From the NCBI GenBank assembly GCA_003139975.1, contig PLHN01000109.1:668-8099 (forward strand): a DNA stretch of 7,432 bases, read 5' to 3'. The notes below the pieces were generated by a model. It had not been told where the DNA came from. It searched no databases and saw nothing but the letters and a program-made list of their open reading frames with translations. The DNA is from Acidobacteriaceae bacterium (GTDB lineage: Bacteria > Acidobacteriota > Terriglobia > Terriglobales > Acidobacteriaceae). This document shows positions 5,792 to 7,432 of the stretch, piece after piece (within the stretch, counting starts at the first letter, position 1; every line of letters starts with the position of its first letter). The translations under genes were made by a program, and so were the position numbers.

Positions 5792-6550
5792 ATGAGTTTC
5801 CCGCACCTCATCTGGTTCTATCGCTATCTCTGGATAGTTCCGCATGTGCTGCTCGTCGCTGTAGCAGTGGCGATGTACCGCAAGGGACTGCATAAACACT
5901 TCCCTATTTTCTTCTCCTATCTCCTCTTTGAGTTCCTGATGTGTTGCATTTTGTGGCCGATGGCCTACTTCAGGGCGCCGGTCGAGATCTACTGGAGACT
6001 CGACCTGTTTGACCGGGCCGGGGACATTGCCCTGCGCTTTGGCATTCTCCAAGAGCTGTTTGACGCGTCGGCCGCTGGAAGTGCCCCGTGGCACCGGGAC
6101 GTGGCGCGAATGCGAAACCGAGTGACGGTTCTTCTGGTCATAGTGGCTTCGGTGTTTTTTACGGCCCTATATTTCAATAGCCTGGACCACGCGTTTTTCG
6201 GCAACTATGTGATTATCGAGGCATTGAACGTCGCGCAGTGTGGCCTTGTCGTTCTTCTTTTTCTCTGGCACCGTTTTCTTGGGCTCAGAATGTCGCCCTT
6301 CGCCTTTGGAATTGCGGTGGGCATGGGGTTGGCGATGGGCGTTGAACCGCTCCAGATCGTGCTGCGGTATTCCGTTCCCGCGCGAATGGGCATGGTCGTG
6401 GACATGATGAACATGGCCGCCTACCACGCGGCTGTCCTCGTCTGGCTCTACTATGCTCAGGTGCGAGAAAAAGTTACTTCCGACTCTTATGCTGCATTGC
6501 CGCAATTCATCGAGCAAGCGGCTGACCTGGGGAGGATTGCTCACCTGTGA
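5792..6550 (+). CDS. Polytopic membrane protein of unknown function
   Basis: 252-residue integral membrane protein with about seven hydrophobic segments, near residues 12-29, 38-57, 76-92 (weaker), 111-128, 138-159, 168-190 and 203-222. The N-terminus MSFPHLIWFYRYLWIVPHVL is aromatic-rich. No enzyme motif, nucleotide-binding site or transporter signature is visible, and the cytoplasmic or periplasmic loops are short. The start at 5792 is chosen because it opens directly on the conserved-looking hydrophobic protein; GTG 5759 would add 11 residues but lies inside the hairpin stem. Neither start has a strong ribosome site. The stop overlaps the next gene by four bases (GTGA), so the two are translated together. 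I recall similar unnamed proteins in acidobacteria; function is unknown. Being linked to a secreted peptide allows a receptor or exporter guess, without direct evidence. Confidence 0.85.
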   Translation: MSFPHLIWFYRYLWIVPHVLLVAVAVAMYRKGLHKHFPIFFSYLLFEFLMCCILWPMAYFRAPVEIYWRLDLFDRAGDIALRFGILQELFDASAAGSAPWHRDVARMRNRVTVLLVIVASVFFTALYFNSLDHAFFGNYVIIEALNVAQCGLVVLLFLWHRFLGLRMSPFAFGIAVGMGLAMGVEPLQIVLRYSVPARMGMVVDMMNMAAYHAAVLVWLYYAQVREKVTSDSYAALPQFIEQAADLGRIAHL

Positions 6551-7053
6551 CTCCCCTGCTTATTCTTGTTTCGGTTGCCGGCATCTTTCTCCTTTTCCTG
6601 ATTCTTCAGGTTTGGTGGCGCTACTCGCGGCGCAACGAACTGGCGCAGGCAGTGCAGCTTACTCAGGTCGATCTGGATGCCTTCGAGAACCTGACTGACC
6701 CCGAGGAAGAGACCTATCTGCGGCATAGTCTTTCGCCGGCGGAATTCCGGAGTGTGCAGCGGCTAAGGATCCGCGTCGCAAAAATGTATGTCGCGGCGAT
6801 GTCGAAAAATGCCAGCACGCTGGCGTCCGTAGGCCAGTCCGCGCGCAATCATTCCGATCCTCAGGTTGCAGCCTCGGGACAGAACCTCGTCCAACAAGCT
6901 ATCCGTCTGAAAGTATGGTGCGTGTTGTCGGCGACCCGGCTTAACGCTGGCCTTGCCTTCCCGACGGTTCTGTCTCCTTCGAGCGCAATCGCGAGCCGCT
7001 ACCTGGCGGTAAAGTACATGGCTGCAAGTTTGCCTGGAAAATCAGCTGCTTAG
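6547..7053 (+). CDS. Membrane-anchored helical protein of unknown function
   Basis: 168 residues from GTG 6547, overlapping the previous stop as GTGA, with GGGGAGG 11 nt upstream inside the preceding gene. Residues 3-23 form one membrane segment (PLLILVSVAGIFLLFLILQV), followed by basic residues (RYSRR) that would keep the rest in the cytoplasm. Residues about 30-165 look alpha-helical, with an acidic patch (DLDAFENLTDPEEETYL) and a longer helix around SPAEFRSVQRLRIRVAKMYVAAMSKNA. No known domain or catalytic motif is seen. The overlap with the membrane-protein gene argues that the products act together. It is the last gene of the cluster, followed by a stem-loop. Confidence 0.83.
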   Translation: MTPLLILVSVAGIFLLFLILQVWWRYSRRNELAQAVQLTQVDLDAFENLTDPEEETYLRHSLSPAEFRSVQRLRIRVAKMYVAAMSKNASTLASVGQSARNHSDPQVAASGQNLVQQAIRLKVWCVLSATRLNAGLAFPTVLSPSSAIASRYLAVKYMAASLPGKSAA

Positions 7054-7410
7054 GTTGGATGGTTTCTGTCGAGATCTTCAGCCCACGGCGCGACGGACTC
7101 CTCTAGCGGGCTAGGTTGGAGGGCGGCGGAGCTGGCGAGGGGGTATCTCACAAACCCAGCTCCGCCCAACCTCGTACGACGCGCACGATTTTATGTGAAG
7201 GCTCGCATACGCCATCCCGAAGAAACATTACTAGTTACGAAAAACGAACAAAGCTTTCAGCCCTTCTCTCGGTTACGGGGGCAAAGGGACCGACCTGTGT
7301 CGGGGTTGTCCGAACAGTCTTAACCAACTCTCTCGGCAGAAACATCCGATGCGGATGACAAAACCTGATCCCGTGAATTAACCTGAGAATCTCAGGCACT
7401 TCCATCCTCA
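7054..7410. other. Non-coding region before the tRNA gene
   Basis: About 357 bp with no credible gene; an 80-codon open frame here has no ribosome site or domain-like composition. Apart from the stem-loop at 7113-7172, small perfect hairpins occur at 7290-7303 (CCGAC/GTCGG), 7343-7357 (CATCCG-ATG-CGGATG) and 7382-7396 (CCTGAG-AAT-CTCAGG). The tRNA promoter should lie here, but I could not identify a good -35/-10 pair. Confidence 0.5.
7113..7172 (+). terminator. GC-rich stem-loop after the membrane-protein cluster, possible terminator
   Basis: An inner 10-bp stem (7126-7135 with 7156-7165) and an outer 7-bp stem (7113-7119 with 7166-7172) are separated by a 6-nt bulge on the left, with a 20-nt loop. 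It lies 60 bp after the last stop. There is no run of T after it (only TTTT at 7190-7193), so intrinsic termination is uncertain; a 3'-end protecting structure is the alternative. Confidence 0.45.
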
Positions 7411-7432
7411 GCCGGGATGGCGGAACTGGCAG
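7411..7432 (+). tRNA. tRNA-Leu, 5' end only (runs off the window)
   Basis: The last 22 bases match the conserved start of bacterial tRNA-Leu: 5' acceptor strand GCCGGGA (7411-7417), T8, G9, D-stem start GCGG, then the D-loop AACTGGCAG containing A14 and the invariant GG. The anticodon lies beyond the window, so the isoacceptor cannot be read. tRNA-Ser, the other type with a long variable arm, usually starts differently (GGAGAGG type). Confidence 0.8.

Noticed and set aside
5621..6094. 157-codon minus-strand frame over the peptide and membrane-protein genes
   Set aside because: Antisense shadow without ribosome site or domain-like composition; the plus-strand products have clear signal and membrane segments.
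7116..7358. 80-codon plus-strand frame after the cluster
   Set aside because: It begins inside the stem-loop, lacks a ribosome site, and its translation is low-complexity and unlike a folded protein.
7402..7420. CCATCC/GGATGG inverted repeat at the end of the window
   Set aside because: Its right arm is part of the tRNA-Leu acceptor and D-stem start, so the pairing is probably coincidental.
1..7432. CRISPR array, insertion sequence, rRNA or plasmid origin
   Set aside because: No regularly spaced repeats, transposase motifs, terminal inverted repeats, rRNA-like blocks or iterons were seen.

Overview
The window looks like chromosomal DNA of an acidobacterium (Acidobacteriota, probably the Terriglobia/Acidobacteriales group). 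This rests on moderately high GC, on a secreted S8 peptidase whose C-terminus carries FAVWGS repeats, and on several small conserved families (an XRE regulator with an S24-like half, a polytopic membrane protein, a membrane-anchored helical protein) that I associate with this phylum. The assignment is from memory and was not searched.

Layout. Positions 24-1760 (minus) encode a complete secreted subtilisin-family protease. A 375-bp divergent intergenic region with an 18-bp-period tandem repeat separates it from a complete sigma-54-dependent activator (2136-3932, plus) with the order PAS, AAA+, Fis-type HTH, PilZ. After a 375-bp stretch holding a good sigma-70-type promoter and an overlapping 17-bp palindrome comes an XRE-type regulator with a degenerate LexA/S24-like C-terminal half (4308-5198, plus). 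Its 3' end overlaps by about 200 bp the 3' end of a convergent small gene of unknown function (4996-5460, minus).

Divergently from that small gene runs a compact plus-strand cluster. It comprises a 44-residue GTG-started secreted peptide with two cysteines (5591-5725), a strong intergenic hairpin, a 252-residue membrane protein with about seven hydrophobic segments (5792-6550), and a 168-residue protein with one N-terminal membrane anchor (6547-7053). The last two overlap by GTGA. A GC-rich stem-loop follows. The last 22 bases are the 5' end of a tRNA-Leu gene that runs out of the window.

How it may work together. The window contains two regulators (one sigma-54 activator, one XRE/S24-like) and two exported products (protease, small peptide). 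The most attractive candidate for an undescribed unit is 4133-7172: regulator, convergent small protein, secreted mini-peptide, polytopic membrane protein and anchored helical protein. The peptide and membrane protein invite a signalling or envelope-function hypothesis, but nothing in the sequence proves a function.
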